A DNA stretch of 6,516 bases from Anaerolineae bacterium (GCA_007118555.1 SKRJ01000133.1:1-6516), one strand, 5' to 3'; shown: positions 1 to 5,879, counted from the stretch's first letter. A program made the numbers and translations. The notes: generated by a model not told the origin, from the letters alone.

Positions 1-1142
1 ATTTCATCCTGGGGCCGGACACGGACCCCGCCCAGCGTAACATCCTGGGCATCGTCAACAAGTTGGGCGTGCGGCTGGGGCAGCGGGTGCTGCGGCACCT
101 TTCCGAGACCCACGAGGTGCTCTCGATGCTGGGCGGCCGCTTTGTGCACCCGGTCATGGGCCTGCCTGGGGGCGTCTCCAAGGCTGTGACGCCCGAGATG
201 CAGGCACGCCTGATCGAGATCGGCGAGAGCATGGTCGAGTTTGGTCAGTTCAGCCTCGGGCTGTGGCGTGACATGGTGCTGGGCAACGACGAGTTCCGCG
301 ACATGATCCTGGGCGACGCCTACCTGCACCGCACCCATAGCATCGGGCTGGTGGACGCCAACAAGCAGCTCAACTTTTACGACGGCAACGTGCGCATCGT
401 CGACGTAGAGGGCAACGAGGTCGCCTGCTATGCGCCCAGCGAGTACCTGGAGCACATCGCCGAGTGGGTCGAGCCGTGGACCTATGTCAAGTTTCCCTAT
501 CTCAAGCACTTTGGCTGGCAGGGGCTCACCGACGGCATGGAGAGCGGCGTCTACCGCTCTACGCCGCTGTCGCGCCTCAACGTGAGCGAGGGCCTGGCGA
601 CGCCGCTGGCCCACGAAGCCTATCAAGAGTTCTATGAGTATATGGGGGGCAAACCGGTGCATGCCACCCTGGCCACCCACTGGGCGCGCCTGATCGAGAT
701 GCTCTATGCCGCCGAGCGCGCGCTGGAGCTGGCTAGGGACGAGGCGCTCACCGATCCCGATATCCGCGTCATACCCACCGAGACGCCCCGTGAGGGCGTG
801 GGCATCGTGGAGGCGCCGCGCGGCCTGCTCACCCATCACTATGTCACCGACGAGCAGGGCATCCTGACCGGCGTGAACCTGATTGTGGGCACCACCAACA
901 ACCACGCCGCCATCTGCATGTCGATCAAAAAGGCGGCCCAGACTCTGATCGGCGGCGGCAAAGAGATCACCCAGGGGCTGCTCGATCGGGTAGAGATGGC
1001 GTTTCGCGCCTATGACCCCTGCTTTGGCTGCGCCACCCACGCCGCGCCGGGCGAGATGGACCTGGAGGTCTCGGTGTATGACCCGGCGGGCGAGCTGGTG
1101 GCCCAACTGCGACGCGATCCATCGGCGGGAGGTGAGGGGTAG
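1..1142 (+). CDS. mvhA: Group 3c [NiFe] hydrogenase large subunit (MvhA/VhuA-type), 3' part only
   Basis: Catalytic subunit of a cytoplasmic [NiFe] hydrogenase; in known group 3c enzymes it oxidises H2 and feeds electrons through MvhG/MvhD to a heterodisulfide reductase-type HdrABC complex. The reading frame (first full codon at 3) is open to the window edge, so the N-terminus, including the expected RxCxxC nickel-binding motif, is missing. Visible landmarks are GGRFVHPVMGLPGG (132-173), a GLVD...NFYDG segment, the VEPWTYVKFPYLK stretch, ATHWARLIEMLYAAERALEL, the VEAPRGLLTHHY segment and the C-terminal nickel motif DPCFGCATH (1014-1040), whose Cys pair and His are intact. These match methanogen MvhA much better than group 1, 3d (HoxH) or 4 enzymes. 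Thirty-three residues follow the final His; by family knowledge a C-terminal tail may be removed by a maturation protease, but none is in view. It precedes the polyferredoxin gene by 3 bp, so the two are surely co-transcribed. Group 3c versus 3a/3b is my judgement from remembered sequences. Confidence 0.9.
   Translation, partial: FILGPDTDPAQRNILGIVNKLGVRLGQRVLRHLSETHEVLSMLGGRFVHPVMGLPGGVSKAVTPEMQARLIEIGESMVEFGQFSLGLWRDMVLGNDEFRDMILGDAYLHRTHSIGLVDANKQLNFYDGNVRIVDVEGNEVACYAPSEYLEHIAEWVEPWTYVKFPYLKHFGWQGLTDGMESGVYRSTPLSRLNVSEGLATPLAHEAYQEFYEYMGGKPVHATLATHWARLIEMLYAAERALELARDEALTDPDIRVIPTETPREGVGIVEAPRGLLTHHYVTDEQGILTGVNLIVGTTNNHAAICMSIKKAAQTLIGGGKEITQGLLDRVEMAFRAYDPCFGCATHAAPGEMDLEVSVYDPAGELVAQLRRDPSAGGEG
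1128..1138 (+). promoter_or_regulatory. Ribosome binding site of the polyferredoxin gene
   Basis: GGGAGGTGAGG lies inside the last codons of the hydrogenase gene, about 7-8 bases before the ATG at 1146. It supports that start and implies translation of the ferredoxin from the hydrogenase mRNA. Confidence 0.75.
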
Positions 1143-1145
1143 AAC

Positions 1146-2066
1146 ATGAGCACACGTGGCCGTATCATCAAGACCGACACCCCGCAGACCCAGACGCTGC
1201 TGCGCCCCATGGTGCTGCGACGCAGCGAGCTGGTGGTGGATCATGTCGCCTGCTGTGGCTGCCAGATCTGCAGCCTGGTGTGCCCCCACGAGTCGATCTC
1301 CCTCAGCGAGGGCGAGCTGGTGGACGGGCGCATGACGGAGCAGCCCCGCATCGATATCGACCCCGCCACGTGCAGCATGTGCGGCGAGTGCGTCGTCGTT
1401 TGCCCGACCCATGCCCTGTCGATGACTATCGACGGCAAGCCCGAGATCCCGGTGATCTCTGGCAAGGCGTTCCCCTACCTGCTGCGCAACGTCAGGGTCG
1501 ATCAGGCGGCCGCCGCGGCCTCTGTCGATGTCAGCTATATCGACAACTGCCCCGTAGGGGCGATCAGCGCCGACGTGGTGGCGGACGACGAGGGGCAGGT
1601 GACGGCGGTGCGCGACGTGGAGGTCGACCGCGGCAAATGCATCGCCTGCACCCGCTGCATGGAGCTGGGGCCCAGGGGCGCCTTTACCATCACCAGGCCC
1701 TACCAGGGCCGCGTGCACCTCGACGTCTCCCTCTGCCCCGAGGGCTGCCAGGCCTGCGCCGACATCTGCCCTACCAAGACCATCAGCTATGACGGGCAGC
1801 AGGTGAGCGTCGACGAGCGGTTCTGCATCTTTTGCGGCGCCTGCGAGCAGATCTGCCCCGCCGAGGGCGCCATTGCCGTGCAGCGCACCAACATCCTGCA
1901 CACCCCCATCGAGTCGGGAGCCTGGAACAAGGCGCTGGACAAGCTGGTGGCCTACGAGGCGGTGGTGCGCGAGTACGACCGCAAGGGCCAGCTCCGCCGG
2001 CGGCGGGCCGTGCTGACGGGCCTCTTGCGCGAGATGCCCGACGACGAGGGCAACAGCCAACGGTAA
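1146..2066 (+). CDS. Polyferredoxin-like protein with five predicted [4Fe-4S] clusters, hydrogenase partner
   Basis: A 306-residue soluble electron carrier with no signal peptide or membrane segment. Two CxxCxxCxxxCP motifs lie near the N-terminus (C36/39/42/46 and C76/79/82/86). A middle module has a lone Cys-Pro (C135) and a CxxCxxC (C165/168/171) whose fourth position is Gly175. A C-terminal pair has Cx3CxxCxxxCP (C197/201/204/208) and CxxCxxCxxxCP (C227/230/233/237). In two-cluster ferredoxins the fourth Cys of each motif serves the other cluster, so C135 with C165/168/171 makes one complete site; the total is 20 ligands, five clusters, and one spare Cys (C37). The tail from about 255 to 306 is charged and lacks Cys, and may be a docking helix. 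It starts 3 bp after the hydrogenase gene and ends 14 bp before a terminator, so it is the last gene of that operon. Position and content suggest it moves electrons from the hydrogenase, as MvhB polyferredoxin is thought to in methanogens. It is much shorter than MvhB, so I give no symbol. Confidence 0.88.
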   Translation: MSTRGRIIKTDTPQTQTLLRPMVLRRSELVVDHVACCGCQICSLVCPHESISLSEGELVDGRMTEQPRIDIDPATCSMCGECVVVCPTHALSMTIDGKPEIPVISGKAFPYLLRNVRVDQAAAAASVDVSYIDNCPVGAISADVVADDEGQVTAVRDVEVDRGKCIACTRCMELGPRGAFTITRPYQGRVHLDVSLCPEGCQACADICPTKTISYDGQQVSVDERFCIFCGACEQICPAEGAIAVQRTNILHTPIESGAWNKALDKLVAYEAVVREYDRKGQLRRRRAVLTGLLREMPDDEGNSQR

Positions 2067-2080
2067 CCCGTATGTAGTGC

Positions 2081-2117
2081 AGAGCCCTGCGACCCATCGC
2101 CGCAGGGCTCTTTTTTT
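2081..2117 (+). terminator. Intrinsic terminator of the hydrogenase operon
   Basis: A perfect 11-bp stem (AGAGCCCTGCG at 2081-2091 with CGCAGGGCTCT at 2101-2111), a 9-base loop and a run of seven T at 2111-2117. It begins 14 bp after the polyferredoxin stop codon. There is no matching A-run on the left side, so it should act on plus-strand transcripts only. Confidence 0.93.
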
Positions 2118-2143
2118 GCGCCACGCCGTCAGGCGCGTACAAT
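2116..2143 (+). promoter_or_regulatory. murE: Possible sigma-70-type promoter for murE
   Basis: TACAAT at 2138-2143 is a good -10 hexamer. The best -35 candidate is TTGCGC at 2116-2121, 16 bp upstream, which matches TTGACA at only three positions and overlaps the terminator T-run. A short inverted repeat (GCGCCA 2118-2123, TGGCGC 2143-2148) frames it. If real, it would give a leader of about 250 bases before murE. The terminator just upstream means murE needs its own promoter, and this is the best match I see, but it is weak. Confidence 0.3.
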
Positions 2144-2203
2144 GGCGCTGGTCATTACCCATGACATTTTGATAGAGGTATATATGTCGCTTGGCACGCA
2201 GAC

Positions 2204-2250
2204 CGTCAGGTTCTATCGCAATGGGCAACCTGACGTATATATGCGTCAGG
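2204..2250. promoter_or_regulatory. Near-perfect 22-bp dyad and an overlapping alternative hairpin
   Basis: CCTGACG (2229-2235) pairs with CGTCAGG (2244-2250); the intervening TATATATG continues the symmetry so that 10 of 11 base pairs of the 2229-2250 dyad match. The same 2229-2235 arm, extended to AACCTGACG (2227-2235), also pairs perfectly over 9 bp with CGTCAGGTT (2204-2212) across a 14-base loop. The two foldings exclude each other. The AT-rich centre with GC-rich arms is typical of a dimeric repressor operator; the alternative pairing would also fit an RNA switch. No U-run follows either hairpin, so neither is a classical attenuator. Function is inferred only. Confidence 0.45.
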
Positions 2251-2264
2251 GGGTTGCGGGAGGC

Positions 2265-2327
2265 GGGCAGGCACAGAGGCCTGCCCCTACAATCGAGTGT
2301 GTAGGGGCAACCCCCCGTGGTTGCCCC
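2265..2327. repeat. Chain of three overlapping GC-rich hairpins (REP/MITE-like)
   Basis: Three perfect inverted repeats overlap in series: GGGCAGGC (2265-2272) with GCCTGCCC (2279-2286); TGCCCCTACA (2282-2291) with TGTAGGGGCA (2300-2309); and GGGGCAACC (2304-2312) with GGTTGCCCC (2319-2327). Loops are 6, 8 and 6 bases. Neighbouring stems share bases, so not all can form at once. The GTAGGGGCAACC...GGTTGCCCC core resembles dispersed intergenic palindromes I recall from Chloroflexota and other bacteria. No transposase is present. Whether it is repeated elsewhere in this genome cannot be seen from one window. Confidence 0.6.
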
Positions 2328-2380
2328 ATGCGCCGTGGCTGCCCCACACCTCATGGTCGCCCACAAACCATGGTTATCCC
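2317..2380. repeat. Four degenerate 17-18 bp tandem direct repeats
   Basis: The core RTGGYYRYCC(C/A) recurs as GTGGTTGCCCC (2317-2327), GTGGCTGCCCC (2335-2345), ATGGTCGCCCA (2353-2363) and ATGGTTATCCC (2370-2380), with unit spacings of 18, 18 and 17 bp. Divergence rises toward murE. The first unit is also the right arm of the last hairpin, so the array appears to have grown out of the palindromic repeat. It ends 9 bases before the murE ribosome binding site. Confidence 0.6.
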
Positions 2381-2388
2381 GATAGCAC

Positions 2389-2393
2389 AGGAG
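2389..2393 (+). promoter_or_regulatory. murE: Ribosome binding site of murE
   Basis: AGGAG sits 7 bases before the ATG at 2401 and 10 before a second in-frame ATG at 2404. The spacing favours 2401, though both are possible. Confidence 0.7.
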
Positions 2394-2400
2394 TCGTCCC

Positions 2401-3945
2401 ATGATGCGTGCCCTTGATCCCCTGATCGACGCCCTGCCCGCTGCCACGCGCCACAACTGGCGGCCCCTGGAGATTGGCAAGATCACGACCGATTCGCGCC
2501 AGGTCGAGCCGGGCGACCTGTTCGTGGCCGTGCCGGGTGTCAGCGTGGATGGCCACCGGTTCATCCCAGCGGCGCTGAAAGCGGGCGCGGTCGCCTGCAT
2601 CGTCGAGCGCCTGACGCCTGAGCTGGAGGGTGAGTACACCGTCTGCACACCCGCCGTGCAGGTCCCCAACGCGCGCGAGGCCCTGGCCCACCTGATGGCG
2701 GCCTGGCACGGGAACCCGGGGCGCAAGCTGCGGGTGATCGGCGTAACGGGCACCGACGGCAAGACCACGACGGTGCGCCTCATCGCCGGCATTCTGAGCG
2801 CCGCCGGGCACGTGGTGGGCACCATCGACTCGGTGGGCGCCAGCATCGCGGGGCGCGAGACGCCCACCGGCTTTCACACCACGACCCCCGATGCCCCTGA
2901 GGTGCAGGCCTATCTGGCCGAGATGGTCGAGGCGGGCGTCGAGTATGTCGTGATCGAGTCCACCTCCCACGGCCTGGCCCAGCACCGGGTCACGGCGGTG
3001 GAATACGACGTGGCCGCCGTCACCAACATCACCCACGAGCACCTGGACTTTCATGGCAGCCTGGCGGCCTACCAGCAGGCCAAGGCCATGCTGTTCCACG
3101 CCCTGAGCACCTCGGTGCGCAAGGATGGCGTGCCCAAGGTGGCCGTGCTCAACCGCGACGACGCGTCGTACGCGTACCTCAGCCCGATCCCGGCCGAGTG
3201 CCAGCTCTCGTACGGCCTGGACGCGGTGGCGGATCTGCACGCCCAAGACGTGGCCGTCAGCCCGTCGGGGCTACACCTCGAAATCGTGACGCCTCAGGGG
3301 CCACTGGCGATGAGCTCGCCGCTGGTGGGGCATTTCAACGTGTTCAACATCCTGGCGGCGGTCAGCGTGGCCTACTCCCAGGGAATCGCGCCCGAGGCCA
3401 TTGCGGCGGGCATCGCCCAGGTGCGGGGCATCGTGGGGCGCATGGAGCGCATCGACCGTGGCCAGCCCTTTACCGCCATCGTGGACTTTGCCCATACGCC
3501 CAATGCCATGGACAAGGCCCTGCAGTGCGCCCGGGAGCTGACCGAGGGGCAGGTGATCGTGGTGTTTGGCTGCGCGGGGCTGCGCGACGTGGCCAAGCGC
3601 GCCTGGATGGGCGAGGTAGCCGGGCGGTTGGCCGATCGCGTGATCATCACCGCCGAGGATCCTCGCACCGAGCCGCTGGATGCCATCATGGACCAGATCG
3701 CCGTGGGCTGCCAGCAGGCCGGTCGCCAGCAGGGCGAGGGCTACTACAAGATCGGCGATCGGGGCGAGGCGATCCTGACGGCCCTCGAGATGGCCCGGCC
3801 CGGCGACGTGGTGATCGCGACGGGCAAGGGCCACGAGCGCTCCATGTGCTTTGGCGAGATCGAGCACCCCTGGAGCGACCAGGATGCCGTGCGTGACGGT
3901 CTGGCGGGCCTGGGCTATGCCAACGACGCCGATCCCGCGCCCTAG
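2401..3945 (+). CDS. murE: MurE-type UDP-MurNAc-L-Ala-D-Glu:amino acid ligase
   Basis: Cytoplasmic ATP-dependent ligase that adds the third amino acid to the UDP-MurNAc dipeptide in peptidoglycan synthesis. The 514 residues are a normal to slightly long MurE. The N-terminal uridine-binding domain has TTDSRQVEPGDLFVAVPG (29-46). The central ATPase domain has the P-loop GTDGKTT (117-123; usual MurE form GTNGKTT), TTTPDAPE (160-167), ESTSHGL (186-192; usual ESSSHGL or EVSSHGL), NITHEHLDFHG (209-219) and the probable carbamylated Lys228. The C-terminal domain has DFAHTPNAMDKAL (362-374), FGCAGLRD (389-396; usual FGCGGDRD), the specificity loop AEDPRTEP (418-425) and GKGHE (475-479). Arg422 of the DNPR-equivalent motif is kept but its first two residues are E-D, not D-N. 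The substrate could be meso-DAP or L-ornithine; ornithine is reported in Chloroflexus peptidoglycan. No murF, mraY or ftsZ is adjacent, so it is outside a dcw cluster, at least on this side. MurE family is secure; substrate is not. Confidence 0.9.
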   Translation: MMRALDPLIDALPAATRHNWRPLEIGKITTDSRQVEPGDLFVAVPGVSVDGHRFIPAALKAGAVACIVERLTPELEGEYTVCTPAVQVPNAREALAHLMAAWHGNPGRKLRVIGVTGTDGKTTTVRLIAGILSAAGHVVGTIDSVGASIAGRETPTGFHTTTPDAPEVQAYLAEMVEAGVEYVVIESTSHGLAQHRVTAVEYDVAAVTNITHEHLDFHGSLAAYQQAKAMLFHALSTSVRKDGVPKVAVLNRDDASYAYLSPIPAECQLSYGLDAVADLHAQDVAVSPSGLHLEIVTPQGPLAMSSPLVGHFNVFNILAAVSVAYSQGIAPEAIAAGIAQVRGIVGRMERIDRGQPFTAIVDFAHTPNAMDKALQCARELTEGQVIVVFGCAGLRDVAKRAWMGEVAGRLADRVIITAEDPRTEPLDAIMDQIAVGCQQAGRQQGEGYYKIGDRGEAILTALEMARPGDVVIATGKGHERSMCFGEIEHPWSDQDAVRDGLAGLGYANDADPAP

Positions 3946-3984
3946 TCGGGCGCCGGCGTCAGTACAGATCCGCGGGCCGTCTCG

Positions 3985-4617
3985 CTAGTCCAGCCGGCCG
4001 TAGATCACCAATAGCCCGGGCTGAAGCTCGACCGAGGTGATCTCGGCGACGCCACCGAGCAGAATGGGAATCCCGTGGGCCGTGTTGATACGGCCGATGG
4101 CGGAGCGGATGACGGCATTGGCGATCATCCGCTGGAATCCCGAGAACCCATCACCCAGGCTATGGTCAACGATGCGCAGATAGAGTTTTCCATCCACGAC
4201 CTGGGGGACCCCTACCGCTCTGAGCTCTCCGCTGAGGCCCATGTCCGCATGGGACGCGTTGAACGTACCGATCACGTTCTGCTCGGTGATCCTCATCTCC
4301 ATGTCATAGATCCTCAAGCCCTGCTCGCCAAGGGGTTGGTCCCCGATGAGCTCTTTCAGGTCGGATTCCGTCATCTCCAGGATAAAGTCGCGGTCATCCG
4401 CGGACGGGGCCGCTGGGGGCTGTGTGGGCGAGGCCGGGCTTGGCGTAGGAGTGACTGTCGGGTAGAGGGTGGGAACTAAAGGGGCGGGCGCGTCAGTCAG
4501 CATCCCCGGGTCATCGGCCCCCAGGCCAACCTGCTCGAGGAATCCCCCGATGGCGCAAGCTGGCCCACTGAGCAGCGCGAGCAGCAGGGCTGCCAGAATC
4601 CAATATCTGCGTTTCAT
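3985..4617 (-). CDS. Small exported (possibly lipid-anchored) protein of unknown function with Pro/Thr tether
   Basis: I do not recognise a named family. The 210-residue product begins MKRRYWILAALLLALLSGPACA, a classic signal peptide: basic start, hydrophobic core, then either a poor lipobox (GPAC) or a signal peptidase I site after ACA. Residues about 42-72 form a low-complexity linker rich in Pro, Thr, Ala and Ser (PTLYPTVTPTPSP), typical of tethers between membrane and a folded domain. The rest, about 73-210, starts with DRDFILEMTESDLKELIG, has alternating strands including VDGKLYLRIVDHSLGDG, and ends on a hydrophobic strand LQPGLLVIYGRLD. This layout of an ESDL-type helix followed by beta strands recalls small secreted lipid-binding-like domains (YpmS or DUF2993 style), but that is a guess. 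The ATG at 4617 is chosen over an in-frame TTG at 4638 because AAGGAG lies 8 bases upstream of it. It follows ald by 60 bp on the same strand and may be read through from it. Confidence 0.75.
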   Translation of the reverse strand: MKRRYWILAALLLALLSGPACAIGGFLEQVGLGADDPGMLTDAPAPLVPTLYPTVTPTPSPASPTQPPAAPSADDRDFILEMTESDLKELIGDQPLGEQGLRIYDMEMRITEQNVIGTFNASHADMGLSGELRAVGVPQVVDGKLYLRIVDHSLGDGFSGFQRMIANAVIRSAIGRINTAHGIPILLGGVAEITSVELQPGLLVIYGRLD

Positions 4618-4625
4618 ACATTGTA

Positions 4626-4631
4626 CTCCTT
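4626..4631 (-). promoter_or_regulatory. Ribosome binding site deciding the exported-protein start
   Basis: On the minus strand AAGGAG ends 8 bases before the ATG at 4617. The upstream TTG at 4638 has no comparable site and would add seven residues before the basic n-region of the signal peptide. Confidence 0.8.
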
Positions 4632-4677
4632 GCGACAAGCTCCTTTGGTCGTCGCGGTGCTGAGCGTTGTTGCCTGA

Positions 4678-5790
4678 CTATGCCAGGACGCGTTCTACCG
4701 GCACACATTCCCTGTCAAAGGCCTGTGCCACGGCCGGATGCGTAATGGCACCGAACGCTGTGTTGACCCCTCGCGCCAGCGTCTGATCCGCCTTGATGGC
4801 GGCTCTGAAGCCGCGATTGGCCAGCGCCAGCACATAGGGCAGGGTCGCGTTGGATAGGGCATAGGTCGAGGTGCGCGGCACGGCCCCGGGCACGTTTGGT
4901 ACTCCATAGTGTATCACATCATGGACGGTATACGTGGGCTGGCTGTGGGTTGTCATATGGATGGTCTCGATGCAGCCGCCCTGGTCGACCGAGATGTCGA
5001 TCACCACCGAACCAGGCGCCATCGAGGCAATCATCTCCTCGGTCACCAGCCGTGGCGCTCGGGCGCCCGGAATGAGCACGGCACCGACCAGCAGCTCGGC
5101 GCGACGCACCGCTTCGGCCACATTGCGGCGATTCGACGCAACCGTGCTCAAGTTGCCGCGTAGTACCTGGTCGAGATAGCGCAAGCGATCCAGGTTGAGA
5201 TCGATGACGGTCACACGCGCGCCCAGCCCCAGGGCCACCTGGGCGGCATTGGTGCCCACGGTACCGCCGCCCATGACGGCGACCATGCCCTGGCGCACGC
5301 CGGGCACGCCGCCCAGCAACACGCCACGTCCCCTTTGGGTTCTTTCGAGATAATGGGCGCCGATCTGCACGGCCATGCGCCCCGCGATCTCGCTCATGGG
5401 CGTCAAAAGAGGCAGGCTACCATCATCGCGTTGCACCGTCTCATAGCCGATGGCGGTCACCTGTCGATCGAGCAGGACCTGGGTAAGGGGTTCTACCGCC
5501 GCCAGATGCAGGTACGTGAACAGGATCATGTCTGGGCGTAGCAGATCATATTCAGAGAGCTGGGGCTCTTTGACCTTGGTCACCAGATCGGCGGCATAGG
5601 CCTCGGCGGTGGTATCCACGATCGTGGCACCCGCCGCGGCGTACTCGTCATCGGTGAATCCGCTGCCGATCCCGGCACCCTGCTCCACGACGACCTCGTG
5701 CCCGGCATGCACCAGCGAGTCTACTCCGCCCGGGGTAAGGGCCACGCGGTACTCGTTGTCCATGATCTCTTTTGGCAGCCCAACAATCAT
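4678..5790 (-). CDS. ald: Alanine dehydrogenase
   Basis: Catalyses NAD+-dependent reversible deamination of L-alanine to pyruvate and ammonium in the cytoplasm. The 370 residues equal the usual Ald length. The N-terminal catalytic domain opens [20 protein letters not shown]; Arg15, Lys74 (VKEP) and His95 (YLHLA) match the pyruvate-binding Arg15, Lys75 and His96 of Mycobacterium tuberculosis Ald, and Asp269 (ISVDQGG) matches its Asp270. The NAD-binding domain has GGVPGVRQG (160-168), the Rossmann loop GGGTVG (174-179) and Asp197 at the end of the second strand, which favours NAD over NADP. The C-terminal part [16 protein letters not shown] is characteristic of the family. The frame extends to 5856, but the ATG at 5790 is right: it has a ribosome binding site and begins exactly at the family N-terminus. 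It lies 102 bp after the nucleotidyltransferase stop, with a weak terminator between, so it may have its own promoter. Role in alanine catabolism or redox/ammonium balance is inferred from the family. Confidence 0.96.
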   Translation of the reverse strand: MIVGLPKEIMDNEYRVALTPGGVDSLVHAGHEVVVEQGAGIGSGFTDDEYAAAGATIVDTTAEAYAADLVTKVKEPQLSEYDLLRPDMILFTYLHLAAVEPLTQVLLDRQVTAIGYETVQRDDGSLPLLTPMSEIAGRMAVQIGAHYLERTQRGRGVLLGGVPGVRQGMVAVMGGGTVGTNAAQVALGLGARVTVIDLNLDRLRYLDQVLRGNLSTVASNRRNVAEAVRRAELLVGAVLIPGARAPRLVTEEMIASMAPGSVVIDISVDQGGCIETIHMTTHSQPTYTVHDVIHYGVPNVPGAVPRTSTYALSNATLPYVLALANRGFRAAIKADQTLARGVNTAFGAITHPAVAQAFDRECVPVERVLA

Positions 5791-5797
5791 CCTGCGT

Positions 5798-5803
5798 TCC
5801 CTT
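5798..5803 (-). promoter_or_regulatory. ald: Ribosome binding site fixing the ald start
   Basis: AAGGGA on the minus strand ends 7 bases before the ATG at 5790, supporting that start over the upstream extension of the frame. Confidence 0.65.
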
Positions 5804-5833
5804 CTGGCGTGCCCAAGACCAGAGCACACGTTC

Positions 5834-5839
5834 AATATA
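5834..5839 (-). promoter_or_regulatory. ald: Possible -10 element for ald
   Basis: TATATT on the minus strand, in an otherwise GC-rich gap and about 45 bases before the ald start. At 16-18 bp upstream I find no good -35 hexamer, and there is no extended -10 TG. It is plausible by position and base composition only. Confidence 0.25.
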
Positions 5840-5854
5840 GTTCTGCGTACGCCC

Positions 5855-5879
5855 AAAAGCGGCGCGGCCGCACCGCGCC
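5855..5879 (-). terminator. Weak intrinsic terminator after the nucleotidyltransferase gene
   Basis: Read on the minus strand, a perfect 7-bp all-GC stem (GGCGCGG/CCGCGCC, 5873-5879 and 5861-5867) with a 5-base loop is followed by GC and then TTTT (5858-5855). It begins 13 bp after the nucleotidyltransferase stop. The T-run is short, so partial read-through into ald is likely. Confidence 0.45.

Larger units (their letters stand above)
2118..2400. other. Non-coding interval between the hydrogenase operon and murE, rich in secondary structure
   Basis: About 280 bases with no supported gene. In order it holds a possible promoter, two AT-rich GTATATATG direct repeats (2178-2186 and 2235-2243), the motif CGTCAGG three times (2127-2133, 2204-2210, 2244-2250) plus once inverted (2229-2235), a chain of GC-rich hairpins (2265-2327), degenerate tandem repeats (2317-2380) and the murE ribosome binding site. 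A 91-codon open frame crosses it but does not look like a gene. Confidence 0.7.

Noticed and set aside
1280..1792. 170-codon plus-strand frame inside the polyferredoxin gene
   Set aside because: Arg/Gly/Pro-rich product with no motifs, overlapping a frame with intact cluster ligands; a shift-frame artefact of high GC.
2265..2327. CRISPR or attenuator interpretation of the repeats before murE
   Set aside because: Units are 17-18 bp, degenerate and lack spacer structure, so not CRISPR; no hairpin is followed by a T-run, so not a classical attenuator.
2142..2417. 91-codon open frame before murE as a gene
   Set aside because: Most of it is translation of palindromic and tandem repeats, it overlaps the murE ribosome binding site and start, and it has no recognisable domain. 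Only its first part was kept as a low-interest remnant.
2374..3246. 290-codon minus-strand open frame opposite murE
   Set aside because: It lies antisense to the conserved MurE N-terminal and ATPase domains; its His/Arg/Gly-rich composition is typical of a shadow frame in GC-rich DNA.
4618..4625. TACAAT on the minus strand just before the exported-protein ATG as a -10 box
   Set aside because: It lies 2 bases from the start codon, so transcription would begin inside the gene and exclude the ribosome binding site; no -35 at a proper distance.
4618..4638. TTG start at 4638 for the exported protein
   Set aside because: The ATG at 4617 has AAGGAG at ideal spacing and directly begins the basic n-region of the signal peptide.
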